From the NCBI RefSeq assembly GCF_001428865.1, contig NZ_LMIV01000001.1, positions 615,776-679,775 of the forward strand: a stretch of 64,000 nt of DNA, read 5' to 3'. The translations under genes were made by a program, and so were the position numbers. This stretch comes from Sphingomonas sp. Root241. GTDB taxonomy: Bacteria > Pseudomonadota > Alphaproteobacteria > Sphingomonadales > Sphingomonadaceae. The notes below the pieces were generated by a model. That model searched no databases. It had not been told where the DNA came from and worked only from the letters and a program-made list of their open reading frames with translations. Of this stretch, positions 49,181 to 58,242 are shown piece after piece (the stretch's first letter is position 1; every line of letters starts with the position of its first letter).

Positions 49181-49421
49181 CCTGAAGAATCCGGCCCAAC
49201 GCGCGGCCTATCATCGCGAATTGCGCGGCGTGGCGCTCAGGCTGCGGCGCACGGGCATCGGCGTGTCGCTGGCCGGCGCGCTGCTGGTGCTGCTCCACCG
49301 CAGAGGTTTGGAGGTGGTGCCCCTCTGGCTGGGCGTGGGCGTGCTTGGGATCGGCGTACTGGTGACGATCGCGGCGATCTCGACGCGCGCGGCCTATCAC
49401 CGGCTGCGGATGCGGGGGTGA
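49167..49421 (+). CDS. Small membrane protein with two helices
   Basis: An 84-residue frame starting at GTG 49167 (MAPPDLKNPAQRAAYHREL after initiation) and overlapping the GNAT gene by 14 bases. Two membrane helices: GVSLAGALLVLLH and VPLWLGVGVLGIGVLVTIAAI. It looks like the conserved sphingomonad small membrane proteins that follow acetyltransferase genes, but no family name comes to mind. Confidence 0.6.
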   Translation: MAPPDLKNPAQRAAYHRELRGVALRLRRTGIGVSLAGALLVLLHRRGLEVVPLWLGVGVLGIGVLVTIAAISTRAAYHRLRMRG

Positions 49422-49439
49422 GGCGCGAGACCGCCCCGG

Positions 49440-50039
49440 TCATCGCCGGGTGTCGACTGCGATCCAATTCGTTTCCCAGGTCGTCCCGCCATCCGCCGAA
49501 TACGCCTGTTCGAAACGCGCGGATTTCGGTGTGACGTCCGAGATCACAAAGCGCACCAGGACCGTGCGGTCGTTGACGGTGTCGACGCCGTAGAAGGTTC
49601 CTCTGCCCTTCTCGTCGAAGGCGCCCGTGACCGGGGGTGTCAGAAGGCCGTTCCGGACACTCGCGAAATTGAGCGTCCACTGGCGCGCCTTGGGGTTGTA
49701 GAGCCGGAGCGATACGCCCTCGATCCGCCCCGAGGCACCTTCCACCGACAGCTCGACGACATTGGCCCGGCCGTCCAGCAGGGCGCGCACATCGCTGGTG
49801 CCGCGATATTCGACCCACCGGTTCGATCCGGTCAGGGGCTCCGGCAGATAGCGCAACTGCGTCGTCCAGCTGCCGACCTCCCAGTCGAAATCATGGGAAC
49901 CGTCGCGTGCCTGTGCGGCAATAGGTGGTGCCGCCTGGCCAAAGGCGGAGAGGGAGTCGAGCGGGAGGGCAGCCAGCGCGAGCCAGATCGCCGTGCGTAC
50001 CGTCCGCATCCTAGTCACGCGTTCATACCCGTTAGTCAT
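49440..50039 (-). CDS. Exported DUF1579-like protein
   Basis: The 199-residue product from ATG 50039 has a signal peptide (TVRTAIWLALAALPLDSLSA) and an HDFDWEVGSWTTQLRYLPEP start to the mature domain. The GSHDFD..VG.W and GTSDVRALLDGRANVVEL pattern fits the DUF1579 group, a beta-barrel-like family of unknown role. AGGGAGAG precedes the start. Confidence 0.8.
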   Translation of the reverse strand: MTNGYERVTRMRTVRTAIWLALAALPLDSLSAFGQAAPPIAAQARDGSHDFDWEVGSWTTQLRYLPEPLTGSNRWVEYRGTSDVRALLDGRANVVELSVEGASGRIEGVSLRLYNPKARQWTLNFASVRNGLLTPPVTGAFDEKGRGTFYGVDTVNDRTVLVRFVISDVTPKSARFEQAYSADGGTTWETNWIAVDTRR

Positions 50040-50074
50040 CCGTCTCTCCCTGATCGTTTCGGTCGATGCTTTCG

Positions 50075-51394
50075 CTACGGCGCCGGGGCGGCCAGCTCGG
50101 CGGCGCGGCCGATCAGCCCGGCGAAGCGCGCGTCCGCTACGGCCTGCGCCGGATCGTTCCAGCTTCCGGTGAGCACGTACCAGTCGCCGCCTTTCGACTG
50201 GAGCAGCAACGTCATGTTGATCACCCCCGGCTCCGAGCCGCCCTTGTAGCCGACCCATTGCCACTTGCCGGCAGACACGGGCGCGATGCCGGGATTCTTC
50301 GACAGCACTGCCCGGGCGTCGGCGCCTTTGGGGCCTTCGGTGTTACGGCGGAGCCAGTCCATCACTCGCACCAGATCGGCGGGCGAGAGGAACCATTCGA
50401 GCTGCTCGATCAGCACCGGCTTGCCGTCACGGAAGAGCGTGGGCTTGATCAGCAGCAGTGGCAGCTGGGCGATCTCGCCGTCGAGCATGCGGCGGCGGCC
50501 GGCCTCGTTCTCCGCGAGATAGTGGGTGGCGAGATTGTTCGCCTCGATCCCCTTCAATTTGAACAATTCGAGCGCGCCGAGAAACGGGCGGTTGCGCGCC
50601 GGATCCCTGACGCCGACCACCGGGAGCATCGCCTCGACCTTTTCGCGGCCCAGCGTGTGCAGCAGGAGGTCGGTCGCGCTGTTGTCGCTGATCGAGATCA
50701 TCTGCGTGGCGAGCTCGCGCAAGGAGACCTGCGTGCCCTTGGGCTTCATGAAATAGCCGCCGCCCGGGAGCGGCGTGCCGTCCAGTGTGACCATGTCGTC
50801 CCATTTGCGTTCGCCGGCATTGGTGGCGCGGACGAGTTCGGCGAGGATGACGAGCTTGAACGCGGAGCCGATCGCGAAGGGGCGGTCCGGTTGGTGCTGG
50901 ATCAACAGCTCGGGTGCGCCGTTGCCGAGCCTGGCGAGAGCGAAGCCGGTAGTGCCGTGGAGCGCACGGATTGCGGCGGCGACTTCGTCCATGCTCTTCT
51001 CGCGACCGCTGATGTTGGTGATGCGCAGGCCGGAGACCTGATGCGGTTCGGTAGCGTCGACCACCATCTCCACCGTCGCGACTGCATCGCGGTAATCGAC
51101 TTCGAGCGTGCCGGTCCAAGGTGAGGTCATCGCCCGGATGCGCACGCCCGCAACCGGGCCATTGGCTTCCTGCAGGCTGGTACGGGTAGGCTCGAACTTC
51201 TCGCGGGGCACCGCGGCGCGGAAGCCCGGCGAGAAGAAGCTCTCATAGTCCGCGGCGTCCGTGAGCAGCGTAGCGAGCTCCTTCGTGCGTGCCGCGAAGG
51301 CGGGCGCGGGTGCCGCTGCCTGCGCGGCGGGCGGAGTCTGCGCGTGCGCCGCGGAAGGGGCGAGAGCAAGCAGGCAGGGCAGCAGCAGGCGCAT
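50075..51394 (-). CDS. Class A beta-lactamase-like serine hydrolase
   Basis: A 439-residue exported protein with a signal peptide (MRLLLPCLLALAPSAAHA). An N-terminal region (about 35-130) precedes a class A-type hydrolase: SAFK (Ser177, Lys180), SDN (236-238) and KGG in GYKGGSEPG. The absence of a class A Glu166-type motif (no obvious E-x-x-x-N in the omega loop) makes true beta-lactamase action uncertain. D-Ala peptidase or esterase activity is possible. Confidence 0.82.
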   Translation of the reverse strand: MRLLLPCLLALAPSAAHAQTPPAAQAAAPAPAFAARTKELATLLTDAADYESFFSPGFRAAVPREKFEPTRTSLQEANGPVAGVRIRAMTSPWTGTLEVDYRDAVATVEMVVDATEPHQVSGLRITNISGREKSMDEVAAAIRALHGTTGFALARLGNGAPELLIQHQPDRPFAIGSAFKLVILAELVRATNAGERKWDDMVTLDGTPLPGGGYFMKPKGTQVSLRELATQMISISDNSATDLLLHTLGREKVEAMLPVVGVRDPARNRPFLGALELFKLKGIEANNLATHYLAENEAGRRRMLDGEIAQLPLLLIKPTLFRDGKPVLIEQLEWFLSPADLVRVMDWLRRNTEGPKGADARAVLSKNPGIAPVSAGKWQWVGYKGGSEPGVINMTLLLQSKGGDWYVLTGSWNDPAQAVADARFAGLIGRAAELAAPAP

Positions 51395-51424
51395 TCGGAG
51401 ATCTCCCCTGAATTAGTGTAGCCG

Positions 51425-51996
51425 TCAGAGGTCGCCGCGGTCGAGTGCATCGATCATCGCCTGAAGACGGCGGGCACCGGCACGGTTGAGGCGGTGGATG
51501 CCCCAGAAGATACCGACGACGGGTAGAGCCACGCCGACGATCGCGAGCAGTGCTGCCCAGAAGGGCATGTGCTGGGCCGAGGCGCGCAGCACCGCGAGCA
51601 GGAACAGCACCATGCCGGGGACGACCGGCGCGAGATACCAGCGCCAGACGGTGGCGAGCGCGTCGCGCTGTGCGGCGAGTGTCGCCCGATGGAAGGCGAG
51701 GCTGGAGGCGCCGAGTGCGCCATCGTGCGCGGGCGGACGACGGCGCCACAAATTGCACAGCACGATCAGCGCGCCGAGGATGATCGCCGCGCTGGCGATG
51801 CGGATGCCCCAGTCCGGCGTTTGTATGGCGGTGTTGACGAACACGCCCGACGCGAGCAGCCCGGCGATATATTCGATCGTGTCGCGCCGGCGGATGCGGC
51901 GGCGGAAGTGCCTGTCGGCGCGGGCGAGCGCTTCGGCGTCGAACGGCACGGCGTCGTCGTGCTGCTGCGCCCAGAGGGTGGTGATGGAGTCGATCA
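51425..51996 (-). CDS. Membrane protein coupled to an ECF sigma factor
   Basis: A 190-residue protein with four membrane helices: AGLLASGVFVNTAIQTPDWG (edge), IASAAIILGALIVLCNLW, VPGMVLFLLAVLRA and LLAIVGVALPVVGIFWG. Its start overlaps the sigma gene stop as ATGA, so it should be translated with it. A membrane partner might act as an anti-sigma, but no zinc-binding anti-sigma motif (HxxxCxxC) is visible. Function unknown. Confidence 0.78.
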
Positions 51997-52512
51997 TGCC
52001 GCTTCTCCGGAGTGGAAACGTGCCGCGAGCAGCGCCTTGATGCGATGGATCTTCACTGCGACATGGTTCGCGGCGAGTCCGGTGATTTCGGCGATCGTGC
52101 GCGCGTCGAGCCCCTCCAGATAGAGCAGCATCACTTCGCGATCGGGCGGCTGGAGCCGGCGGATCAGCGCATTGAGACGCTCGATCGTGCGGGCATGGCC
52201 GATCTCGGTCTCGGGATCGTCCCCGGCGAGCAAGCCCTCGTGGTCGAGCGCGACGAGCTTGGCCGCGCGTGCTCCGCGGGAGGCGTGGCTGGCGGCGACA
52301 TTGTGCGCAACGCGATAGACCCAGGTCGCGATCGCGCAGCGGCCGTCGAACCCGGCGAGGCTGCGCCACAAAGCGAGATGGATTTCCTGCTCGAGATCGC
52401 GCGCCTGATCGGGATTGGCCTCTACCGAGCGGGCGAGACGGGCAATCGCCGGCGCATGCGCGGCACCGGCCTCGGCGTAGAGCGCGTCCTGCCTTGCCCG
52501 ACCGTCGTGCAT
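51994..52512 (-). CDS. ECF-family RNA polymerase sigma factor
   Basis: A 172-residue sigma-70 with region 2 (ARDLEQEIHLALWRSLAGFD then CAIATWVYRVAHNVAASHAS) and region 4 (LQPPDREVMLLYLEGLDART then AEITGLAANHVAVKIHRIKA). No sigma-1 or sigma-3 domains. It starts MHDGRARQDALY. The downstream membrane protein is translationally coupled. Its regulon is unknown. Confidence 0.9.
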   Translation of the reverse strand: MHDGRARQDALYAEAGAAHAPAIARLARSVEANPDQARDLEQEIHLALWRSLAGFDGRCAIATWVYRVAHNVAASHASRGARAAKLVALDHEGLLAGDDPETEIGHARTIERLNALIRRLQPPDREVMLLYLEGLDARTIAEITGLAANHVAVKIHRIKALLAARFHSGEAA

Positions 52513-52582
52513 GCTGCGCTTCCCTCCCGTTCACAGCTTTAGTCGGGGAGGGGCGGGATTTCTTACAGGGCGCCCAAAAAAG

Positions 52583-54562
52583 TCAGGCGTCGATGACTTC
52601 CTCGTCGAGCCGCGCGGCATTTTCCTGGATGAAGGCGAAGCGGTGCGCGGGATTGTTGCCCATCAGGCGATCGACCAGATCCTTGACCCCCGCACGCTCC
52701 TCATATTCCTGGGGGAGCGTGACGCGGAGCAATCCCCGCGTCGCCGGGTCCATCGTGGTTTCCTTGAGCTGGTTGGGGTTCATCTCGCCCAGACCCTTGA
52801 AGCGGCTGACCTCGACCTTCTTGCCCTTGAACGCCGTGCTCTCGATCTCGATGCGGTGCGCGTCGTCGCGGGCGTAGAGGCTCTTCGAGCCGACGGTCAG
52901 GCGATAGAGCGGCGGCTGGGCGAGATAGAGATGCCCCTGGCGGACGAGCTCGGGCATCTCCTGGAAGAAGAAGGTCATCAGCAATGTCGCGATGTGCGCG
53001 CCGTCGACATCGGCGTCGGTCATGATGATGATGCGTTCGTAGCGCAGATTCTCGGGGATGCAGTCCTTCCGGGTGCCGCAGCCCATTGCGAGGATGAGGT
53101 CGGCGATTTCCTGGTTGGCGAGGATCTTGGCCGAGGTCGCCGATGCGACGTTGAGGATCTTGCCGCGGATCGGCAGGATCGCCTGCGTCTTGCGATCACG
53201 CGCCTGCTTGGCCGAGCCGCCGGCCGAATCGCCTTCGACGATGAACAGCTCGGTCCCCTCCGGGCTATCGGCGGCGCAATCGGTGAGCTTGCCGGGGAGG
53301 CGCAGCTTGCGCGCCGAAGTCGCGGTCTTGCGCTTGACCTCGCGCTCCTGCTTGCGGCGCAGGCGCTCATCCATGCGATCGAGAACATAGCCGAGCAAGG
53401 CCTTGCCGCGATCCATATGGTCCGAGAGGAAATGGTCGAAATGGTCGCGAACGGCGCGCTCGACCAAGGCGGTGGCCTCGGGCGAGGTGAGGCGGTCCTT
53501 GGTCTGCGACTGGAATTGCGGCTCGCGGATGAACACCGAGAGCATCAGCTCGGAGCCGACCATCACGTCGTCGGCGGTGATGTCCTTGGCCTTTTTCTGG
53601 CCGACCAGTTCGCCGAACGCGCGGATGCCGCGGGTGAGCGCCTGGCGCAGGCCCTGTTCGTGGCTGCCGCCGTCGGGGGTCGGGATGGTGTTGCAATACC
53701 AGCTGTAGCTGCCGTCGCTCCACAGCGGCCAGGCGACCGCCCATTCGACCCGGCCCTGATCCTCGCCGGGAAAGTCCTGTTGCCCGACGAAGAACTCGGC
53801 GGTGGCGCATTCGCGGCCGGCGATCTGCTCCTTGAGGTGATCGGCGAGGCCGCCGGGGAACTGGAACACCGCCTCTGGTGGCGTTTCGTCGGAGATCAGC
53901 GAAGGATCGCATTTCCAGCGGATCTCGACGCCGGCGAACAGATAGGCCTTCGAGCGTGCCAGCTTGTAGAGCCGGGCAGGCTTGAACAGCATCTCGCCGA
54001 AAATCTCGGTATCGGGAGTGAATGCCACCGACGTGCCGCGCCGGTTGGGCGTGCCGCCGAGATGCTCGAGCGGCCCGAGCGTCTGACCCTGGCTGAAGCG
54101 CTGGCGATAGAGCTGCTTGTCGCGCGCCACTTCGATGACCGTGTCGACCGACAGCGCGTTGACGACGCTGATGCCGACGCCGTGGAGGCCGCCAGAAGTG
54201 GCGTACGCCTTGCCCGAGAATTTGCCGCCCGAATGGAGCATCGAGAGGATCACTTCGAGCGCCGACTTGTCGGGGAATTTGGGGTGCGGATCGATCGGCA
54301 TGCCGCGGCCATTGTCGACGATGGTCAGTCGGTTGCCGGCCTCGAGCACGATCTCGATGCGGTTGGCATGGCCGGCCACCGCTTCGTCCATCGCATTGTC
54401 GAGCACTTCGGCGGCGAGGTGGTGGAGCGCGCGCTCGTCGGTGCCGCCGATATACATGCCGGGGCGCCGCCGGACAGGCTCGAGCCCTTCCAGCACTTCG
54501 ATCGAGGAGGCGTCATAAGTGCCGGAGGGAACGCCCGGCGCGGCAAACAGGTCTTCAGACAT
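52583..54562 (-). CDS. parE: DNA topoisomerase IV subunit B (ParE)
   Basis: A 659-residue ATPase subunit that separates replicated chromosomes with ParC. The GHKL domain starts EVLEGLEPVRRRPGMYIGGT, and IVDNGRGMPIDPH is the ATP lid. The TOPRIM region has EGDSAGGSAKQARDRKTQAI and IMTDADVDGAHIATLL. GyrB is ruled out by length and by the absence of its extra insert. It starts MSEDLFAAPG at 54562. Confidence 0.95.
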   Translation of the reverse strand: MSEDLFAAPGVPSGTYDASSIEVLEGLEPVRRRPGMYIGGTDERALHHLAAEVLDNAMDEAVAGHANRIEIVLEAGNRLTIVDNGRGMPIDPHPKFPDKSALEVILSMLHSGGKFSGKAYATSGGLHGVGISVVNALSVDTVIEVARDKQLYRQRFSQGQTLGPLEHLGGTPNRRGTSVAFTPDTEIFGEMLFKPARLYKLARSKAYLFAGVEIRWKCDPSLISDETPPEAVFQFPGGLADHLKEQIAGRECATAEFFVGQQDFPGEDQGRVEWAVAWPLWSDGSYSWYCNTIPTPDGGSHEQGLRQALTRGIRAFGELVGQKKAKDITADDVMVGSELMLSVFIREPQFQSQTKDRLTSPEATALVERAVRDHFDHFLSDHMDRGKALLGYVLDRMDERLRRKQEREVKRKTATSARKLRLPGKLTDCAADSPEGTELFIVEGDSAGGSAKQARDRKTQAILPIRGKILNVASATSAKILANQEIADLILAMGCGTRKDCIPENLRYERIIIMTDADVDGAHIATLLMTFFFQEMPELVRQGHLYLAQPPLYRLTVGSKSLYARDDAHRIEIESTAFKGKKVEVSRFKGLGEMNPNQLKETTMDPATRGLLRVTLPQEYEERAGVKDLVDRLMGNNPAHRFAFIQENAARLDEEVIDA

Positions 54563-54901
54563 GCAAGGGGTATAGGGTCACGCCGAATTGCGGCGCAAGG
54601 CAAGGTTGCGCAAACGACCGTCCTTTACGGCGCGGAGCGCGGCCACTTCGGGCATCGCGCTCAGGATGCTGCCGATGCTGCGCGGCCCGGTGGTTCGGGC
54701 GTTGCCAATGTTCGACCATTCGGATGGCTGCAAATACATGACGTCGACCTCCTTCGCTCGCGGATTGCGTATCAGAATGCATCGCGGTGGAAAAGAACAA
54801 AAAGTGAACTTTACGCTGATCCCGTGCGTACGGGGGGTATCGCGATCCGGGCTGCGTGCGCTGTCCTCCTGACGAGTGAGTGGGGAGCCGGGGCCGCTCG
54901 T
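54563..54901. other. 339-bp gene-free interval
   Basis: I see no gene here. It lies between the parE start and the NTF2-like gene end, both on the minus strand, so it must hold the parE promoter. Open frames in it are Arg/Ser/Thr-rich and lack ribosome sites. Confidence 0.5.
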
Positions 54902-55447
54902 TCATGTCCCGGCCCCGTCGTCAGCTCCCAGGGTGACCCGTGCGGCCTCTTTCAGCTTCAGGCCCTTGACCAGCGGATCGGCGTGACGGTGCACAAGCCG
55001 CCATTCGCCTCGGTCGCGCCGGAACACCAGCGTGACCCGCAGCGACCAGTCTTGCGCAGGCAGCGCGCCTATTGCGACATTCGCATGCTCGTTGGCGACG
55101 AGCACGACGAGGCCATCCGACTGGTAGGCATGGATCAGTTCGAAAACCGCATCATGGCCGTCCCGGAAGAAGCTCCCGATCCGGTTCCAGTGCGCATCGG
55201 TCTTGGGAGCGCCGCTCGGCCGACCTCCGAATGGATCCATGAGTATGAAATCGGGGGCGAGCTGAATGGTGGCGCGATAACCCTTGATGTCTCCGCGCAT
55301 CAGAAGCCCGTGCGCGTTCGCGGCTCGGGCGACGAGATCGGCTACAATGGGATGCGGGTTCCAACTCACAATCCGCTCCATCGTGGCAACTATTCCGAAT
55401 GTGGCGGCGCCGGCCGCACACAAGGTCAACATCATTCGTGGAATCAT
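54902..55447 (-). CDS. Exported SnoaL/NTF2-like protein
   Basis: A 181-residue product from ATG 55447, which follows a very good GGAGGAGG ribosome site. The N-terminal helix (MIPRMMLTLCAAGAATFG) acts as a signal or anchor. The mature part has the NTF2 pattern: VARAANAHGLLMRGDIKGYR, IQLAPDFILMDPFGG and DRGEWRLVHRHADPLV. It is divergent from a LysR regulator and probably its target. Confidence 0.8.
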   Translation of the reverse strand: MIPRMMLTLCAAGAATFGIVATMERIVSWNPHPIVADLVARAANAHGLLMRGDIKGYRATIQLAPDFILMDPFGGRPSGAPKTDAHWNRIGSFFRDGHDAVFELIHAYQSDGLVVLVANEHANVAIGALPAQDWSLRVTLVFRRDRGEWRLVHRHADPLVKGLKLKEAARVTLGADDGAGT

Positions 55448-55519
55448 CTCTACCTCCTCCGTGATGGGGATCGTTCCCCGCGAGGCAGAGCATGTGCCCC
55501 TTCCTGTATCATGCATGAA

Positions 55520-55534
55520 GTGATATGATTTCAC
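55520..55534. promoter_or_regulatory. LysR-type operator candidate GTGA-N7-TCAC
   Basis: A T-N11-A LysR box with 4-bp palindromic arms lies between divergent genes, ending 5 bases before the regulator start. A perfect TCATGCATGA palindrome is adjacent at 55509-55518. Confidence 0.5.
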
Positions 55535-55538
55535 GAAT

Positions 55539-56486
55539 ATGATGAATGAAATCGACCTTTCGCGCGCGGATCTGAATCTGCTCGTTCTGTTCGAGGCTGT
55601 GTTCGTGGAATGTCATGTCGGGCGGGCGGCCGAACGATTGAGCCTCTCGCCTTCCGCGGTCAGTCATGGAATCGGGCGTCTTCGGCGCCTCCTCAACGAC
55701 CCCCTCTTCCTCAAGACACCCAAGGGCGTGATCCCGACCGATCGGGCAAAGGCGCTTGCCCCGTCGATCAGCGAAGCTCTCGACCAGGTGCGGTCCATCA
55801 TTTCGATTGCCGAACCGTTCGATCCGAAGACGTCGAACCGACGGATGGTCATCGGCGCGCCGGACGGTGTCTCCGCCGTTTTCCTCCAGCCTCTGCTGAC
55901 GGACCTCGCCGCCCATGCGCCCAGCATCGATCTCGGTATTCGTCAGTTGCTGCCAATGCCGGATGAGATCGCCCCCGATCGCGCATGGCGGAACGCCTTT
56001 TCCGATCTCGAGACGTCTTCGCTGGATGTCGCGGTCATTCCCGCCGACGAGGGACCGCTGCGGTTCGAGAAGCGGACTCTCTACGAGGAGGATTTCATCC
56101 TGGCGATGCGAAGTGGCCATCCGTTTCGGCGGGGCCGGACGATCGAAGCCTATTGCGCCAGCCAGCACCTCGTGGTGTCGCTGACCGGCGACGCGCATGG
56201 TTTTGTCGACGAAGTCCTCGCACGACATGGCCACAAGCGCCGGGTCGCGCTGACCGTCCCCAATTTCATGTTCGCATGCGCGATCCTCGCGGGGACCGAT
56301 CTGCTTTGTGCCGTTCCGCGGCGCTTCGCCGGGCTCTATGCCTCGCGCCTCGACCTGGCGACCGAAGACCCGCCGCTGGCTTTGGGGCGTTTCAGGCTCA
56401 ATGCTTTCGTATCGAGGCCCGCCCTCATGGACGCCGGCATCCTCTGGTTGCTCGATCGGCTGGGCGCGGCTGCGGCCGGCGCTTAG
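55539..56486 (+). CDS. LysR-family regulator
   Basis: 315 residues with a NodD/LinR-like opening (DLSRADLNLLVLFEAVFVEC) and HTH VGRAAERLSLSPSAVSHGIG. The ligand-binding domain contains VIGAPDGVSAVFLQPLL and LRFEKRTLYEEDFILAMRSG. These regulators usually control a divergent gene; here that is the SnoaL-like gene. Either of two adjacent ATGs (55539, 55542) can serve as start. Confidence 0.9.
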   Translation: MMNEIDLSRADLNLLVLFEAVFVECHVGRAAERLSLSPSAVSHGIGRLRRLLNDPLFLKTPKGVIPTDRAKALAPSISEALDQVRSIISIAEPFDPKTSNRRMVIGAPDGVSAVFLQPLLTDLAAHAPSIDLGIRQLLPMPDEIAPDRAWRNAFSDLETSSLDVAVIPADEGPLRFEKRTLYEEDFILAMRSGHPFRRGRTIEAYCASQHLVVSLTGDAHGFVDEVLARHGHKRRVALTVPNFMFACAILAGTDLLCAVPRRFAGLYASRLDLATEDPPLALGRFRLNAFVSRPALMDAGILWLLDRLGAAAAGA

Positions 56487-56528
56487 GGCCAAGGGCTCTG
56501 ACGATCGCCCCGCGCACTTCGCTCCCCC

Positions 56529-56564
56529 AAAAGCAATCGCCCCGGAACCAGGCTCCGGGGCGAT
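56529..56564 (-). terminator. Terminator between LysR and gcrA
   Basis: An 11-bp perfect stem ATCGCCCCGGA/TCCGGGGCGAT with 7-base loop. The minus-strand tail TTGCTTTTGG fits a gcrA terminator, 18 bp past its stop; the stem could also serve the LysR gene. Confidence 0.75.
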
Positions 56565-56582
56565 GCGAACTTCAGGACCGGA

Positions 56583-57233
56583 TCAGCGCACCCGCGGGCC
56601 GCCGAAGGGCAAAGGCGGCGGGGGGCGGCGATCGCGGCGGGGGAGCTGCGCCTGATAGGCGTGGCCGCAATGCGCGACGCAGTATGGGAAGCCCGGATTC
56701 ACCTTGTCGCCGCAGAAATGGAAATCGGGCTCGCCCGGATGGCCGAGCGGCCATTTGCAGATGCGATCGTTGAGATCGAGCAGGCTGGTCTTGCCCGCGA
56801 TCGCGTCGCTGGGCTTCGCCGGGACCAGACGGCGCGGCGGCGCCGGCGTGATCGGCGCGGACTGCTCGCCGGGATTCTGGCGGAGGAAGCCGCCGGGGCC
56901 GACCGAGCGCAGCACGGGCGCGTTCGATTCGGGCTTGGGCTCTGCCGCGGGTGCTGCGGCGCTCTCGGCACGTTCGACCGGTGCCCGGGGAGCTGCGGCG
57001 ACGGGCGCCGGCGCCGGCGCAGCGGGTGCAGGCCTGGGCGCAGCGGGCGCGGCCTCGGCCTTGGGCTCGTTGGCCTTGACCGGCGACGGGCGCGACTGGA
57101 GGCCCAACCGGTGTGCCTTGCCGATCACGGCATTGCGCGACACGCCGCCGAGCTCCTCGGCGATCTGGGTCGCGGTCAGGCCGCTGTCCCACATCTTCTT
57201 CAGCGTATCGATACGCTCTTCGGTCCAGCTCAC
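56583..57233 (-). CDS. gcrA: GcrA cell-cycle regulator
   Basis: A 216-residue protein that partners sigma-70 at CcrM-methylated promoters in alphaproteobacteria. The N-terminal HTH opens VSWTEERIDTLKKMWDSGLT and continues SRNAVIGKAHRLGL. An Ala/Pro linker (about 60-120) precedes the sigma-binding C-terminal domain with CKWPLGHPGEPDFHFCG and PYCVAHCGHAYQ. Start is a GTG at 57233 with AAGGATATGAA upstream. The Ala/Pro linker is longer than in Caulobacter. Confidence 0.95.
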   Translation of the reverse strand: MSWTEERIDTLKKMWDSGLTATQIAEELGGVSRNAVIGKAHRLGLQSRPSPVKANEPKAEAAPAAPRPAPAAPAPAPVAAAPRAPVERAESAAAPAAEPKPESNAPVLRSVGPGGFLRQNPGEQSAPITPAPPRRLVPAKPSDAIAGKTSLLDLNDRICKWPLGHPGEPDFHFCGDKVNPGFPYCVAHCGHAYQAQLPRRDRRPPPPLPFGGPRVR

Positions 57234-57285
57234 TTCATATCCTTCAACTTGCGGGCGGCGCGGGCAGCGTTTACGCGAACATGCG

Positions 57286-58140
57286 ATGAGCAGCCACCCG
57301 GAATCCGGCCCCAAAATCAGCCATAGTCTCCCCGAACCCGGCGTTCCGGTGATTCGCAACGTGAATTGGGGAGGACTGCGTACCCTCTATATCAAGGAGG
57401 TGCGTCGTTTCTTCAAGGTGCAGCTCCAGACGATCTGGGCGCCGGCGGTCACGACCTTGCTGTTTCTGGTGATTTTCACCGTCGCATTGGGCGGCGGCGG
57501 GCGCACGATCGCGCTGCAGGGACACAGCATCCACTTCGCCGATTTCATCGCGCCGGGGCTGATCGTGATGGGCATGCTGCAAAACGCCTTCGCCAATTCG
57601 AGCTTCTCATTGCTCGTCGGCAAGATCCAGGGGACGATCGTCGACTATCTGATGCCGCCGCTTTCCACCGGCGAGCTGCTCGCGGGCCTGTGCGGCGGCG
57701 CAGTGACCCGCGCCTTCTGCGTCGGCGCGACGGTGTGGCTGGCAATGGCGTTGTGGCCGGGCGTCGACGTGACTCCGCGGCATTTCTGGGCGATCCTGTG
57801 GTTCGGCTTCCTCGGCGCATTGTTCCTGTCGCTGCTCGGCGTGCTGACATCGATCTGGGCGGAGAAGTTCGATCACGCCGCAGCGGTGAGCAACTTCGTC
57901 GTGGCGCCGCTGTCGCTGCTGTCGGGGACCTTCTACTCGGTCGATAGGCTCTCGCCAGTGTTCCAGACGATCAGCCACCTCAACCCGTTCTTCTACATCA
58001 TCTCGGGCTTCCGCTACGGCTTCCTCGGCGTCGCGGATTCGCCGATCCTGACCGGCAGCGGAATCATTCTCGCGCTCGACGCCGTGCTGGGGCTGTTCTG
58101 CTATTTGCTGCTGCGCAAGGGCTGGAAGCTCAAGAACTAG
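57286..58140 (+). CDS. ABC-2 type transporter permease
   Basis: A 284-residue permease with six membrane helices. The first half has LYIKEVRRFFKVQLQTIWAP, typical of YadH-type permeases, then TTLLFLVIFTVALGG and DFIAPGLIVMGMLQNAFANS. The C-terminus has SLLSGTFYSVDRLSPVFQ and HLNPFFYIISGFRYGFLG. No ATPase gene is adjacent, so its partner lies elsewhere. It is divergent from gcrA; start ATG 57286. Confidence 0.92.
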   Translation: MSSHPESGPKISHSLPEPGVPVIRNVNWGGLRTLYIKEVRRFFKVQLQTIWAPAVTTLLFLVIFTVALGGGGRTIALQGHSIHFADFIAPGLIVMGMLQNAFANSSFSLLVGKIQGTIVDYLMPPLSTGELLAGLCGGAVTRAFCVGATVWLAMALWPGVDVTPRHFWAILWFGFLGALFLSLLGVLTSIWAEKFDHAAAVSNFVVAPLSLLSGTFYSVDRLSPVFQTISHLNPFFYIISGFRYGFLGVADSPILTGSGIILALDAVLGLFCYLLLRKGWKLKN

Positions 58141-58201
58141 GTGCCGGCAAGGGCAGGCGCTCCTTCAAAACCCGGTTTCAATGGCCTTAACTTGACTCAG
58201 T

Positions 58202-58242
58202 TTGCGGAAACGCAATGCATTGCGCAACATTCTTACGCGCAA
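58202..58242. promoter_or_regulatory. Array of TTGCG/CGCAA half-sites, 9-bp phased
   Basis: TTGCG at 58202-58206, CGCAA at 58211-58215, TTGCG at 58220-58224 and CGCAA at 58238-58242. The first three starts are 9 bp apart and the last 18 bp on. CGCAATGCATTGCG (58211-58224) is a 14-bp perfect palindrome. It is a likely binding region of an unknown regulator. Confidence 0.5.

Noticed and set aside
54588..54905. Short open frames between parE and the SnoaL-like gene
   Set aside because: Arg/Ser-rich, without starts preceded by a ribosome site.
52511..55528. Open frame of about 1000 codons opposite parE and the SnoaL-like gene
   Set aside because: Antisense to two clear genes and of non-protein composition; it spans both, which a real gene would not.
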